Source: Gemella sanguinis ATCC 700632
GTDB lineage: Bacteria > Bacillota > Bacilli > Staphylococcales > Gemellaceae
DNA: 35,409 bases
NCBI RefSeq assembly: GCF_000701685.1
Contig: NZ_JNJO01000019.1
Coordinates: forward strand, 1 to 35,409
Direction: 5' to 3'
The notes under the pieces are model-generated. The model was not told the DNA's origin and ran no database searches. It worked only from the letters and a program-made list of their open reading frames with translations. Position numbers and translations under genes: made by a program. How positions within the stretch are numbered: position 1 is the first letter of the stretch; each line of letters opens with the position of its first letter. This document shows positions 1 to 8,793 of this stretch, in pieces.

Positions 1-62
1 AGCTCTTTAGCGTCGAATGTAGTTGGGTTTACGCCCTGCGAGACTAGAACGTTGCCAGGCAA
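1..62 (+). rRNA. rrf: 5S ribosomal RNA, 3' part only
   Basis: The first 62 bases match the conserved 3' half of Firmicute 5S rRNA: the AGCTCTTTAGCG helix segment, the GTAGTTGGG loop region and the GTTGCCAGGC closing strand. The 5' half lies left of the window, so an rRNA operon presumably ends here. A terminator follows within a few bases, and no tRNA gene is visible after it. Confidence 0.9.
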
Positions 63-66
63 CAGT

Positions 67-96
67 GACCTTCCTTTTGGAAGGTCTTTTTTTTTT
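67..96 (+). terminator. Rho-independent terminator of the rRNA operon
   Basis: A perfect 8-bp stem (GACCTTCC / GGAAGGTC) closes a TTTT loop and is followed by ten T residues. It sits directly after the 5S rRNA end. Confidence 0.93.
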
Positions 97-157
97 ATAA
101 ATAATGTATAGATATCCCTCCTTACTAGATAGTATCTAATTAGGAGGGATTATATAT

Positions 158-1189
158 TTATTTTTTTGTTTGGTGTATATGTGGACTTCTCACGGCTGGT
201 TTGATTTCTCCCATAATTGAATATATATGAGTATCTGTTGATAATAGTGCATGTCCACATGGTGCTTCAAAGTTTATTTCGTCTAGTTTAGACCATGTAT
301 TATTCTTAAGATTATAAACTAGTTCGTGTTTATTCCATTTAAAGTCTTCTACAGGACGTCTAAAGTAAGTATCACGATATTTTGCATGTTCTTCACCTGT
401 AAGAGTACTAAGGTTGAATACTGCGTCTTTCCAAACGTCTTTATCAAAGCCTCCTATAACTAATAGTTCATCTTCATTTAGTTTACACCAATCGGCACCT
501 AATAATGAATATTCATAGCTATCTATTATTACATCTGTTAGTTTAGTCCAAGTTTTTTCTTTAAAGTCATATTTATACCCATCACTATAAGTTACGGCAG
601 CACCGCCACCATAAACAATTAGTGAGTCATTGTATACATAACTTAAAGCTTGTGAGCGTAATTCCCCAGGAAATTCTGTTTCAACTTCGAATGTTTTTGT
701 TTCTAAGTCATATGAATATAGTTCATTTGTATTTTTTCCATTTATAGATCCAATACCAAAGTAAAGCTTATTGTTATAAACTTCAGCTATAGTATTTTCT
801 ACAGTTAGAGGTAATGTTCCAATAATATTGATATTTAGTTTATTATCTTTTATTGTTAATTCTAATATATCAGATGAAGATTCATCTTTATTTGCAATAT
901 AATATAATTTATCTTTATAGTTAGCACTAGGACCGTAAGCTAGTGGATAATCATGTTGAACTTGATCTAGTAATACATGTTTATTATCTTTTATTTCATA
1001 TAAGTAGATGTCTTTATGTGTTACTTTAGTACCACCATCTACTGGCAAACCACCAGGAAAGTTAGCACCACCACCAAAGATAATCTTATTATCTATTACA
1101 CCTTTTAGTAATCCAGCAGTTCCAATATTTTTTTCATAACCTTCTTGAGGAGCAACTACTCCAATTTTTTCCCATTGTAATTTATACAT
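158..1189 (-). CDS. Kelch-repeat cyclically permuted mutarotase family protein (sialic acid mutarotase-like)
   Basis: The 343-residue protein has kelch-type beta-propeller repeats with recurring Gly-Gly pairs (IIFGGGANFPGG near residues 37-48, LIVYGGG near 190, LLVIGGF near 245). The GGANFPGG..VDGG opening is typical of the NanM / cyclically permuted mutarotase family. NanM interconverts anomers of N-acetylneuraminate. No signal peptide is visible, so this copy is probably cytosolic, unlike periplasmic E. coli NanM. A GGAGG ribosome binding site lies 6 bases before the ATG. It follows nagA-nagB on the same strand but is separated from nagB by a hairpin, with a candidate cre site upstream, so it may have its own catabolite-controlled promoter. 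Other sialic acid genes (nanA, nanE, nanK) are not in the window, so the substrate is inferred. Confidence 0.8.
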   Translation of the reverse strand: MYKLQWEKIGVVAPQEGYEKNIGTAGLLKGVIDNKIIFGGGANFPGGLPVDGGTKVTHKDIYLYEIKDNKHVLLDQVQHDYPLAYGPSANYKDKLYYIANKDESSSDILELTIKDNKLNINIIGTLPLTVENTIAEVYNNKLYFGIGSINGKNTNELYSYDLETKTFEVETEFPGELRSQALSYVYNDSLIVYGGGAAVTYSDGYKYDFKEKTWTKLTDVIIDSYEYSLLGADWCKLNEDELLVIGGFDKDVWKDAVFNLSTLTGEEHAKYRDTYFRRPVEDFKWNKHELVYNLKNNTWSKLDEINFEAPCGHALLSTDTHIYSIMGEIKPAVRSPHIHQTKK

Positions 1190-1210
1190 AATGTACCTCC
1201 CTAAAATTTT

Positions 1211-1224
1211 ATAAAACGTTTACA
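1211..1224 (-). promoter_or_regulatory. Candidate cre (CcpA) site before the mutarotase gene
   Basis: On the minus strand this reads TGTAAACGTTTTAT, which matches 12 of 14 positions of the cre consensus TGWAANCGNTNWCA. It lies 22 bases upstream of the mutarotase start codon, consistent with carbon catabolite control. In an A+T-rich genome chance matches occur, so this is a candidate only. Confidence 0.4.
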
Positions 1225-1233
1225 TTACTATGG

Positions 1234-1261
1234 TAAATAAAATGCTACAATTTGCAGCATT
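1234..1261 (-). terminator. Terminator after nagB
   Basis: On the minus strand AATGCTGCAA pairs with TTGTAGCATT with one mismatch, followed by a T-rich tail (TTATTT). It begins 10 bases after the nagB stop and separates nagB from the mutarotase gene. The loop is very small, so the top of the stem must open. Confidence 0.55.
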
Positions 1262-1270
1262 CTATTATAT

Positions 1271-1993
1271 TTAATTTCTAAAATCAGCTTCTTTATCTAC
1301 TAATACGTAAACACTTGGGTGTTTTTTCAATACAGTACAAGGAATACTTTCATCTATAATGTCACTGTCTATTAGATTTTTAATAGCAGCTTGTTTTTCT
1401 TTACCAAAAGCTAATAAAATAATGTGTTTAGCTTTCATAATATCGTTAATTCCCATAGTAACAGCTTGTTTAGGAACTAAATTTACATCATTATCGAAGA
1501 ATCTTGAGTTAGCTTTAATAGTTTCTTCTTTTAAATCAATAACGTGTACGCCGCTGTTAAACGGTGTTCCTGGCTCGTTAAAACCTATGTGACCATTTCC
1601 ACCAAGACCTAGTATTTGGACGTCTATAGTAGTGTTATTTAGCTCATTTTGATAGTTTTCTAATGCTTTGTCTAAATTTTCAGCACTAGCATCTGGAACA
1701 TGAGTATTACTTTTATCAATATCTATATGATCAAAAAGATTTACGTCCATAAATTTATGGTAACTTTCTGGGTGATCATAGCTAATACCTACATATTCAT
1801 CTAAATTATAACTTTTAATATTTTTATAACTAAAGTTTCCTTCTTTATGGTCTTTAATCATTTCTTCATAAAGATCTGTAGGTGTAGAACCAGTAGCTAA
1901 ACCTAATGTAGAATTTTCATTAATTAAACTTTTTAAAATTTTGTATGCTTCTTTAGAAGCTTCTTTTTTTGTTTCGAATACTAAATATTTCAT
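1271..1993 (-). CDS. nagB: Glucosamine-6-phosphate deaminase
   Basis: NagB converts glucosamine 6-phosphate to fructose 6-phosphate and ammonia, the last step in bringing GlcNAc and sialic acid carbon into glycolysis. The 240-residue length fits the shorter Gram-positive form. Visible family motifs are the phosphate-binding GLATGSTPT (residues 31-39), NLDEYVG with the proton-abstracting Asp65, and GLGGNGHIGFNEPG with His135 and Glu140 at the spacing seen in E. coli NagB. An AAGGAG ribosome binding site precedes the ATG. The gene starts 26 bases after the nagA stop on the same strand, so the two form an operon. The allosteric C-terminal extension of the E. coli enzyme is absent, as usual for Firmicutes. 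Confidence 0.96.
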   Translation of the reverse strand: MKYLVFETKKEASKEAYKILKSLINENSTLGLATGSTPTDLYEEMIKDHKEGNFSYKNIKSYNLDEYVGISYDHPESYHKFMDVNLFDHIDIDKSNTHVPDASAENLDKALENYQNELNNTTIDVQILGLGGNGHIGFNEPGTPFNSGVHVIDLKEETIKANSRFFDNDVNLVPKQAVTMGINDIMKAKHIILLAFGKEKQAAIKNLIDSDIIDESIPCTVLKKHPSVYVLVDKEADFRN

Positions 1994-2019
1994 AAATAAA
2001 ACTCCTTAATCTCTTAAAT

Positions 2020-3165
2020 TTAGTCTTTTTTAAACACTTCTTTACCTCGTGAGAAAGTATTTAATACTTCATAATCAGAATTTATAACTACAAAATCGGC
2101 ATCATAACCAACTTTTAATTTCCCTTTTCTATCTCCAAAACCAAGCATTTCTGCAGGGTTTTTTGTACAAGAGTTAATCGCAGATTCTATAGGAACAAGA
2201 GCATCTTCGATAAGAACTCTTAAACCATCTATAACACGTAGTGTAGAACCAGCTAAGCGACCATCATCACGATGAGCACTACCATCTTCAAAAATTTCCA
2301 TATTTTCACCACCAAAGATGTAAGAACCACGTCCACATCCTTTAGCACAAAGTGAATCGGTAATCATAATACCATGGTGTCTACCTTTTGCAGTAAAGTA
2401 AGTATTTAAGGCGTCTGTAGTAGAGTGAATACCATCACAAATAACTTCACCATAAACATCATGAGCACGAAATGCAAAGCCAACTTGACCGCCATCACGA
2501 TGATGGAAACCAACCATACCGTTATAAACATGAGTTTGAGAACTTGCACCATTAGCGAAGGCTAAATAGCTTTCTTTATAATTACAAGCAGAGTGGCCAA
2601 GACTAACACGAATACCTTGGCTAACTAAGTATTTAGTTAATTTATAATCAACATCTTTTTCACAAGCGATGGTAATTAATTTTATTAAATTATCACTAGC
2701 TTCTTGGAATTTTTTAAATTGTTCAACACTTGGAGTTTGAATACAGCTAAGAGGTTGAGCACCGCGCTTTTCTGCATCTAGATATGGACCTTCAAAATGA
2801 ATTCCTAATATTTCAGAGCCTTCATAACCTTCACGATAAACTTTCGCAACATTAGCTACAGCTTTAAGAAGAACTTCTTCAGTTTGAGTAATAGTAGTAG
2901 GTAAGAAAGACGTAACTCCTTCACTCGGTAAATTTTTTGTCCAGTTACGTAAACCTTCTTCTGTGGCATCATTAGTATCATAACCGTAAGCACCATGTGT
3001 ATGTATATCTATAAAACCAGGTAGAACACGATTACTACCAAAATCATAATCAACTTTATCGAAGTGATCATAATCATAAACAGCAACTATTTTATTATTT
3101 TCAACTTCTAAAATAAGAGGAAGAAATTGGCTACTTGACCAAACTTTTTTACTTTTAATTAACAT
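2020..3165 (-). CDS. nagA: N-acetylglucosamine-6-phosphate deacetylase
   Basis: NagA removes the acetyl group from GlcNAc 6-phosphate, giving the NagB substrate. The 381-residue protein is a full-length amidohydrolase. It shows the metal-binding FIDIHTHG (His55, His57), HFEGPYLD with Glu125, SLGHSACN, the substrate-binding THVYNGM, and ITDSLCAKG carrying the catalytic Asp. It is the first gene of the nagA-nagB operon. Upstream on the minus strand lie a plausible promoter and a cre-like site, so glucose repression through CcpA is likely. No NagR/DasR-type operator was recognised by eye. Confidence 0.96.
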   Translation of the reverse strand: MLIKSKKVWSSSQFLPLILEVENNKIVAVYDYDHFDKVDYDFGSNRVLPGFIDIHTHGAYGYDTNDATEEGLRNWTKNLPSEGVTSFLPTTITQTEEVLLKAVANVAKVYREGYEGSEILGIHFEGPYLDAEKRGAQPLSCIQTPSVEQFKKFQEASDNLIKLITIACEKDVDYKLTKYLVSQGIRVSLGHSACNYKESYLAFANGASSQTHVYNGMVGFHHRDGGQVGFAFRAHDVYGEVICDGIHSTTDALNTYFTAKGRHHGIMITDSLCAKGCGRGSYIFGGENMEIFEDGSAHRDDGRLAGSTLRVIDGLRVLIEDALVPIESAINSCTKNPAEMLGFGDRKGKLKVGYDADFVVINSDYEVLNTFSRGKEVFKKD

Positions 3166-3247
3166 AATAACACCCCTTCTATTGTGGAAAATACTCTAAC
3201 CTCACAAAAAACATTTACTATTAAAATTTAATGTGTTAAATTTTTCC

Positions 3248-3276
3248 TTTATACTTATGGTAACACAAGAAAAGTA
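3248..3276 (-). promoter_or_regulatory. Candidate nagA promoter
   Basis: On the minus strand TACTTT (-35) and TATAAA (-10) are separated by 17 bases, and the -10 lies about 80 bases before the nagA start. The -35 is poor, so the call is weak. Confidence 0.35.
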
Positions 3277-3293
3277 GTTTTGTAAAGTAGAAA

Positions 3294-3307
3294 AGTAAAT
3301 GTTTTCA
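3294..3307 (-). promoter_or_regulatory. Candidate cre (CcpA) site upstream of nagAB
   Basis: On the minus strand this reads TGAAAACATTTACT, matching 12 of 14 cre consensus positions. It lies just upstream of the candidate nagA promoter, about 130 bases before the start codon. It is the second cre-like site in this amino-sugar block. Confidence 0.45.
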
Positions 3308-3572
3308 AAAAAAAAGATTAAGGAGAAAATTAATAGAAAAGAAAAAATATTATAAGAAAACATAAAAACTAACCTTGTAAAATTAAGAAATAATTAATTT
3401 TAATTTATTAAATTATTAGATTAGGGTTATCCCTATAGGTATCAAAAATATAAAATAAGAAATTTTAATTATTAAATCAATTATACTTATTTTATAAACA
3501 GCAAAATATAGAAAATATATAAATAGCTATAATATTAAGTCTAAAATAGTATAAATTTAATAAAATTCCCTC
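3308..3572. other. A+T-rich intergenic stretch without a recognised gene
   Basis: This lies between the divergent nagA and kup genes. It is strongly A+T-rich. Only a short AGGG-TTAT-CCCT hairpin near 3422-3433 stands out. No c-di-AMP (ydaO-type) riboswitch signature was recognised despite the nearby potassium transporter gene. Confidence 0.5.
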
Positions 3573-3600
3573 TTGACTTTAAAAATAAGAGGTCTATAAT
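3573..3600 (+). promoter_or_regulatory. kup promoter
   Basis: TTGACT (3573-3578) and a perfect TATAAT (3595-3600) are separated by 16 bases. Transcription should start near 3607, leaving a leader of about 70 bases before the kup ATG. Confidence 0.8.
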
Positions 3601-3608
3601 AATATATG

Positions 3609-3645
3609 AAAATAAAGATGGTTTTTAGTAAATTATCTTTATTTT
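3609..3645 (+). promoter_or_regulatory. Perfect inverted repeat in the kup 5' leader
   Basis: AAAATAAAGAT (3609-3619) is matched exactly by ATCTTTATTTT (3635-3645) around a 15-base spacer. It begins within a few bases of the predicted transcription start and ends 13 bases before the ribosome binding site. It could be a leader hairpin, an attenuator or an operator. The stem is only A+T plus one G-C pair, so stability is modest. Confidence 0.45.
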
Positions 3646-3676
3646 AATTTATTTATGTGAAGGATAGAGTAATATT

Positions 3677-5617
3677 ATGGATAAGAAAAAACTAACTTTT
3701 CTTGGTGTAATAATAACTATTGGGATTATCTTTGGTGATATAGGAACATCAGTTCTATATGTAATGAAATCATTTGTTAAAAACAGTGATGGAGCACTAA
3801 ATGAAATGTTAATCCTGGGGTTTATTAGTTTAATATTTTGGGTAATGACTTTACAAACAACAACCAAATATGTATTAATAGCACTAAGAGCAGATAACCA
3901 TGGTGAAGGTGGAGTATTTTCACTTTTTGCATTAATAAAAAATAAAACGAGAAAAAGCGTAGTATTTTTAGCGATGTTAGGAGGAGCTACATTACTAGCT
4001 GATGGAATAATAACACCAGCCATAACAGTAACTTCCGCGGTAGAAGGACTACATGATATTTTTCCAAAATTAGAAACTGATGATGTAATAGTAATGGTAT
4101 TACTTATTTTTATTTTCATATTCTCATTTCAACGTTTTGGAACTAAAAAAATAGGATCGCTATTTGGTCCAATAATGAGCTTATGGTTTTTATCATTGTT
4201 ATTTTGGGGTAGTAGACAAATACTAGCTAATCCAACTATTTTAAAAGCATTAAATCCTTATTATGCCTATAACTTATTAGTTACCCAACCAGGTATTTTT
4301 GTTTTATTAGGAGCAGTATTTTTATGTGTATCTGGAGCAGAAGACTTATATGTTGATTTAGGACATTGTGGTAGAAAAAATGTTAGAATGGCATGGACAT
4401 TGGTAAAAATATGTTTAGTAGCCAATTATTTTGGACAGGCAGCATATTTACTATCAGATAAGTTTGACGCAGGTAAAAATCCATTCTTCGCGATAGTTCC
4501 TGATGAATTTTTAGTACTACAAGTACTATTAGCTACACTTGCTGCTATAATAGCTAGTCAAAGTTTAATTACTGGATCATTTACATTAATTTCAGAGGCG
4601 ATAAAATTAAACTTATTCCCTAAATTAATAATTAAATATCCTACAGAGTTAAAAGGACAAGTATATGTTGCAACGGTAAATATTATACTGTTTATATGTA
4701 GTAGCTCAGTAGTATTATTCTTTAGAACAAGTAGTAATATGGAAGCGGCATATGGATTAAGTATTAGTATAACAATGTTTGTAACGACAATACTATTATC
4801 AATATATTTATTCAAAATTAAAAATAATAAAGTAGCTTCAATAATATTCTTATCATTCTTTGGAGCAGAAGAATTATTATTCCTATTTGCGAATAGTTTA
4901 AAATTCGTTAATGGTGGATATATAACTGTTATTATAGCGTTATTTATCTTTACAATAATGTTTATTTGGCATAAAGGAACAGAAATTAAAGAAAGAGAAT
5001 CACAATATCTAACTGTTGATAATTATAAAAAACAATTATTACAGCTAAGTGGTGATAAGAGTATTCCTAAATATGCGACTAACTTAGTTTATTTAACAGG
5101 TGCAAAAAGAGAAGAAGATGTTGATTATGCGGTATTATATTCAATTTTAAATAAACAGCCGAAAAGAGCTAATGTTTACTTTTTTGTTCATATAAATGTT
5201 CTAGATAAACCTTATAAACGTGAATATAAAGTAACGAAATATAGCGATAAAAAAATATTCAAAATTACTTTTAATCTAGGATTTAGAGAGCACCAACGAA
5301 TAAATATGTTTATGCATCAAGTAATAGCTGATTTATTAGAAAATAAAGAGTTAGACTTGCAACCGACTAAATATAATTTAAAAGGTAAAGTAGAAACAGT
5401 TGGGGATTTCCGATTTGTATTAATAAATGAAGTATTGGGTAATAACAATGGTTTATCTTCATTTGATACATTTATTATGAGTTTAAGATTAAAATTAAAA
5501 CGTATAACTGTAACTCCAGAAAAATGGTTTGGATTAGATACAAGTGTTACAACAAAAGAATCAGTACCACTAAATGTAGTTCAAACAAAAGTGAAAAAAT
5601 TACAAAGAGTATATTAA
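3677..5617 (+). CDS. kup: KUP/HAK/KT family potassium uptake permease
   Basis: The 646-residue polytopic membrane protein imports K+, probably with protons. The N-terminus carries the family hallmark GIIFGDIGTSVLY (residues 16-28). The following roughly 430 residues contain about 12 hydrophobic segments, including GGVFSLFALI, LADGIITPAITV and SLITGSFTLI. The last about 200 residues form the soluble cytoplasmic domain found in the family. The length is normal. A GAAGGA ribosome binding site lies upstream of the ATG. The gene is monocistronic, with its own strong promoter and a long terminator. Lactococcal relatives are inhibited by c-di-AMP binding, so that may apply here (inference). Confidence 0.95.
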   Translation: MDKKKLTFLGVIITIGIIFGDIGTSVLYVMKSFVKNSDGALNEMLILGFISLIFWVMTLQTTTKYVLIALRADNHGEGGVFSLFALIKNKTRKSVVFLAMLGGATLLADGIITPAITVTSAVEGLHDIFPKLETDDVIVMVLLIFIFIFSFQRFGTKKIGSLFGPIMSLWFLSLLFWGSRQILANPTILKALNPYYAYNLLVTQPGIFVLLGAVFLCVSGAEDLYVDLGHCGRKNVRMAWTLVKICLVANYFGQAAYLLSDKFDAGKNPFFAIVPDEFLVLQVLLATLAAIIASQSLITGSFTLISEAIKLNLFPKLIIKYPTELKGQVYVATVNIILFICSSSVVLFFRTSSNMEAAYGLSISITMFVTTILLSIYLFKIKNNKVASIIFLSFFGAEELLFLFANSLKFVNGGYITVIIALFIFTIMFIWHKGTEIKERESQYLTVDNYKKQLLQLSGDKSIPKYATNLVYLTGAKREEDVDYAVLYSILNKQPKRANVYFFVHINVLDKPYKREYKVTKYSDKKIFKITFNLGFREHQRINMFMHQVIADLLENKELDLQPTKYNLKGKVETVGDFRFVLINEVLGNNNGLSSFDTFIMSLRLKLKRITVTPEKWFGLDTSVTTKESVPLNVVQTKVKKLQRVY

Positions 5618-5621
5618 AATA

Positions 5622-5662
5622 AAATTTCCTATGTAAATTAGAAACATAGGAAATTTTTTTTT
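5622..5662 (+). terminator. Rho-independent terminator of kup
   Basis: A perfect 13-bp stem (AAATTTCCTATGT / ACATAGGAAATTT) with a 9-base loop runs into a T tract. It starts 5 bases after the kup stop codon. Confidence 0.93.
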
Positions 5663-5833
5663 ATAAAGAATAAGAGAATAAGAAAATTAATATAAAATTC
5701 ATGAAAACATAATATAATATATTTTCAAATAAATTAATAAGTAACATAAAAACTAGAAATAAAAGAAATTCTTCATTTTTATCATATTTATTACCATAAA
5801 AACAGTTATTTTATTATTTTATATAAAAAAGTG

Positions 5834-5862
5834 TTGAAATTTTACTTTATATTTGGTAAAAT
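5834..5862 (+). promoter_or_regulatory. Promoter of the M34-like surface protease gene
   Basis: TTGAAA (5834-5839) and TAAAAT (5857-5862) are separated by 17 bases, giving a leader of about 60 bases before the ATG at 5928. A TTG that could extend the reading frame upstream lies inside this promoter, which rules it out as a start. Confidence 0.7.
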
Positions 5863-5927
5863 CAGAGGTATATAAAATCTTTAATAAAAAAAAGATTTTT
5901 TTAAAAAAAAGAGAGGAAAGTATATTT

Positions 5928-8639
5928 ATGAAGAAAAATATTTATTCTATAAGGAAATCAAAATTTGGAGCGGTGTCGACTAAAATAGCGGCAGTGACGT
6001 TTTTAATGTTGGCAGGAGGTGTAGCAGTATCTGAGTTAAATACTACTGCATATGCTGCTGAAACAACACAAAATAAAAATGAAGAAAGAAAAATAGAAAG
6101 TCCTGTTGAATATAAAGGCGATGTAACAAAAGAAGTAGGTTACAAAGAAGTTAAAGTACAAGGAAATGATGGGAAAATTATATTAAAAAATAATGGGAAT
6201 GAAAGTACTGTAGAAAGAGTAGAGCCTACTATAACAAAAGTAGATTTAGGTACAAAACCAAAAGTAGAAACAAAAATAGAAAAAGCAAAAGTAGAATATA
6301 AAGTAGATGATACTAAAAACTATGGAGTAAAAGAAGTTGTAAAAGAAGCAAAAGATGGAGAAAAAACTACGACAACAACGTATAAAATAGTTACAAAACC
6401 AAAAGTAAAATTAAGTGAAAAAATAGAAAAAATGCTTAATTCTGATAATTATATGTATACAGATGAAAAGTTTTATTCTATAGATAACTCAAAAGAATTA
6501 CCAAGTGATAAAATAGTAATAGATAAATTATTTGTTGCTATTCCTGAAAAACAAAATATAGGTAAAAAAACAGGAGTAAGAGAATTAATACAGACAGGCG
6601 AATATCTAGTAGAAGAAGGTAAGTTAAAAGGTAAGTATATAACTCCAGAAATGATGGATCCAACTAATAAGGATTTAAGAGATATAAAAAGAAGGTATTA
6701 TGGTGTAGACGAAGAATGGGAAAATCCAATAGGTTATGATGCAGAAAAGGATACATATGATTTTTCCAATGATAAGGTTTTTTATAGAGTAATACTAAAA
6801 GAAAGTAGCGATAGTATAATAATGTTATCAGGTGGACATTATTTAACTAATGAAGTACTTAAAGATGAAGGTGAAGATAAAGCTGTTGAACGTTATTTCG
6901 CAAAACATATTATTACAGAAAGTATGTATGCAGATGCAAAAGCTAATTATCAAAGATTACAGTTAGCAAAACAAAAATTAGGTGAATTAACAGAAAGTCA
7001 AAAAGAACTTGTAAAAAATACAGAAATAGCATTTAATAGTATTACACAGCATTATAATAATATAAATGGTTATAGTAATAGTTTAAATATTACATATGAA
7101 GGAAATATTCCAGATAATGTTAAAAAGGAATTTGAAAAACAAATTTTAAAATTACCTTATGAAATTAGAAAAAATTTAGTACAACTAAGAGTAACAACAA
7201 ACGATTTAGCTCAGACAGAACATTTAAATAAACATAATAGTAAATCAGTAGGAATTGCAAATTATTATATGAAAAATATAGATTTGAAATATGAAGATAG
7301 AGGGTTTAGAGCTATTCCGACAGAAAATGGCAAAAAAGTAATAGAGATAGAATTAAAACAACCGGAAGTGTTATTGAATACTTTAATGCATGAAATATCA
7401 CATATAATTGATGTAACAGGTGGTTTAGGGAGTAAATATATAGGAGCAGATGGAATGAAAGGTGTAGGAACGATAGATTCAGATGGTAACTTTAGTCCTT
7501 ATAAATTATCAAGTTCAAAAGAGTTCTTAGATGTTTATAATAAATATTTTGAAAACGAAAAAAATTATACAAGTTATTTAAGAACATCTAGAGAAGAGGC
7601 TTTTGCTGATTCATTTGGGAAGTATATAAATAAAAGAATATATGGAGTCCCTTATACTAGATATAAGAATATAGATGGTGTTGAATATCTATTTACAGAT
7701 AAAAATGATCCTAATTATGCTACAGCAACAACACCAGTAGACAAAGCTGAGTATTACTTTGCGAATCTGTATAATAAACTATTCGAACAACCTACAGAAG
7801 CGAAGGTAGTAGTAGATACAATAAAAGAAACAAGCACTCAAGTACAAAATGGTTTAACAATATTAGGGACAAAACCAACAGAAGAAAGAAAAGTAATTCG
7901 TTATGAAACTGAAGTGAAAAATGATAATACTTTAGAAAAAGGACTGAGAAAAATAGTTCAAGCAGGAGTCAATGGAGAAATATTAAAAATTACTTCTTAT
8001 GCATTAGCAAATAAAGAAACAGGAGAGTTATCTTCAACAACTACTGAAAAAGTAGTAAAAGAGATGATAAAAGAAGTAGTGTTGTTAGGAACAAAAGAGG
8101 TAGAGCAACCAAAAGAGGAAGTAAAACCAGACGAAACTAAACAAGAACAACCGAAAGAAGAAGTAAAACCAGACGAAACTAAACAAGAACAACCGAAAGA
8201 AGAAGTAAAACCAGACGAAACTAAACAAGAACAACCGAAAGAAGAAGTAAAACCAGACGAAACTAAACAAGAGCAACCAAAAGAGGAAGCAAAACCAGAA
8301 GAATCTAAAAAAGAGCAACCAAAAGAGGAAGCAAAACCAGAAGAATCTAAAGAAGAGCAACCAAAAGAGGAAGCAAAACCAGAAGAATCTAAAGAAGAGC
8401 AACCAAAAGAGGAAGTTCAAACGGAACAACCAAAAGAAGTAGAAAAAATAAAAGATACTTCAAATAAAAAACAAGAAAAAACAGTAAAATCAGCAAAAAT
8501 AGCTAAAATACAAAAACATAAACTATATGTAGGAAGTAAAAAATTACCGAATACAGGAGAAACTTCAAATTCAGCTATGTTAATAGGGTTGGTATCACTA
8601 GCGGTAGCAGCTAGACTAAAACAAAGTAAAAGTAAATAG
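5928..8639 (+). CDS. LPXTG-anchored zinc metalloprotease, M34/ATLF-like, with G5-like domains
   Basis: This is a predicted cell-wall-anchored protease of 903 residues. The start is the ATG at 5928, preceded by GAGAGGAAAG. It opens with a YSIRK-like signal (YSIRKSKFGAVS) and a hydrophobic core ending near AYA-AE. Residues about 55-165 hold two beta-rich segments recalling G5 or related repeats. The catalytic core carries HEISH at 488-492 and a likely third zinc ligand Glu557 in REEAFADSFG. That spacing and context resemble the anthrax lethal factor C-terminal / Pro-Pro endopeptidase (M34) group. A further G5-like segment (QAGVNGE, about 640-720) precedes a Gln-Pro-Lys-Glu repeat stalk. The sorting signal LPNTG lies at 873-877, followed by a hydrophobic segment and a Lys-rich tail. 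The substrate is unknown, and family placement rests on motifs read by eye. Confidence 0.75.
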   Translation: MKKNIYSIRKSKFGAVSTKIAAVTFLMLAGGVAVSELNTTAYAAETTQNKNEERKIESPVEYKGDVTKEVGYKEVKVQGNDGKIILKNNGNESTVERVEPTITKVDLGTKPKVETKIEKAKVEYKVDDTKNYGVKEVVKEAKDGEKTTTTTYKIVTKPKVKLSEKIEKMLNSDNYMYTDEKFYSIDNSKELPSDKIVIDKLFVAIPEKQNIGKKTGVRELIQTGEYLVEEGKLKGKYITPEMMDPTNKDLRDIKRRYYGVDEEWENPIGYDAEKDTYDFSNDKVFYRVILKESSDSIIMLSGGHYLTNEVLKDEGEDKAVERYFAKHIITESMYADAKANYQRLQLAKQKLGELTESQKELVKNTEIAFNSITQHYNNINGYSNSLNITYEGNIPDNVKKEFEKQILKLPYEIRKNLVQLRVTTNDLAQTEHLNKHNSKSVGIANYYMKNIDLKYEDRGFRAIPTENGKKVIEIELKQPEVLLNTLMHEISHIIDVTGGLGSKYIGADGMKGVGTIDSDGNFSPYKLSSSKEFLDVYNKYFENEKNYTSYLRTSREEAFADSFGKYINKRIYGVPYTRYKNIDGVEYLFTDKNDPNYATATTPVDKAEYYFANLYNKLFEQPTEAKVVVDTIKETSTQVQNGLTILGTKPTEERKVIRYETEVKNDNTLEKGLRKIVQAGVNGEILKITSYALANKETGELSSTTTEKVVKEMIKEVVLLGTKEVEQPKEEVKPDETKQEQPKEEVKPDETKQEQPKEEVKPDETKQEQPKEEVKPDETKQEQPKEEAKPEESKKEQPKEEAKPEESKEEQPKEEAKPEESKEEQPKEEVQTEQPKEVEKIKDTSNKKQEKTVKSAKIAKIQKHKLYVGSKKLPNTGETSNSAMLIGLVSLAVAARLKQSKSK
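8106..8400 (+). repeat. Tandem 42-bp repeats encoding a charged wall-spanning stalk
   Basis: Seven in-frame 14-residue units are seen: four of QPKEEVKPDETKQE type, then three of QPKEEAKPEESKxE type. The two subtypes show two rounds of local expansion. The stalk lies between the protease/G5 part and LPNTG, where it would span the cell wall. Confidence 0.9.
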
Positions 8640-8793
8640 GAGAAAAATTTAATTACACTTTAATTATAGCTTTAACTTTATGTAAAGTTGTGTCTATATA
8701 ATAATAAACATAACACACATAAAGATTATATTCTAAAACAAAGTAGTTAAGGAAATAATTTTTAAAGTTAAAATATTTTTTTTCATAATATAC

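Noticed and set aside
3308-3676. c-di-AMP (ydaO-type) riboswitch before kup
   Set aside because: Such elements are long and contain conserved G-rich segments. The kup leader is only about 70 bases and nearly all A+T.
5853-5927. Upstream N-terminal extension of the M34-like protease from a TTG codon
   Set aside because: The TTG overlaps the promoter -10 region and has no ribosome binding site, while the ATG at 5928 has one and starts a proper YSIRK signal peptide.
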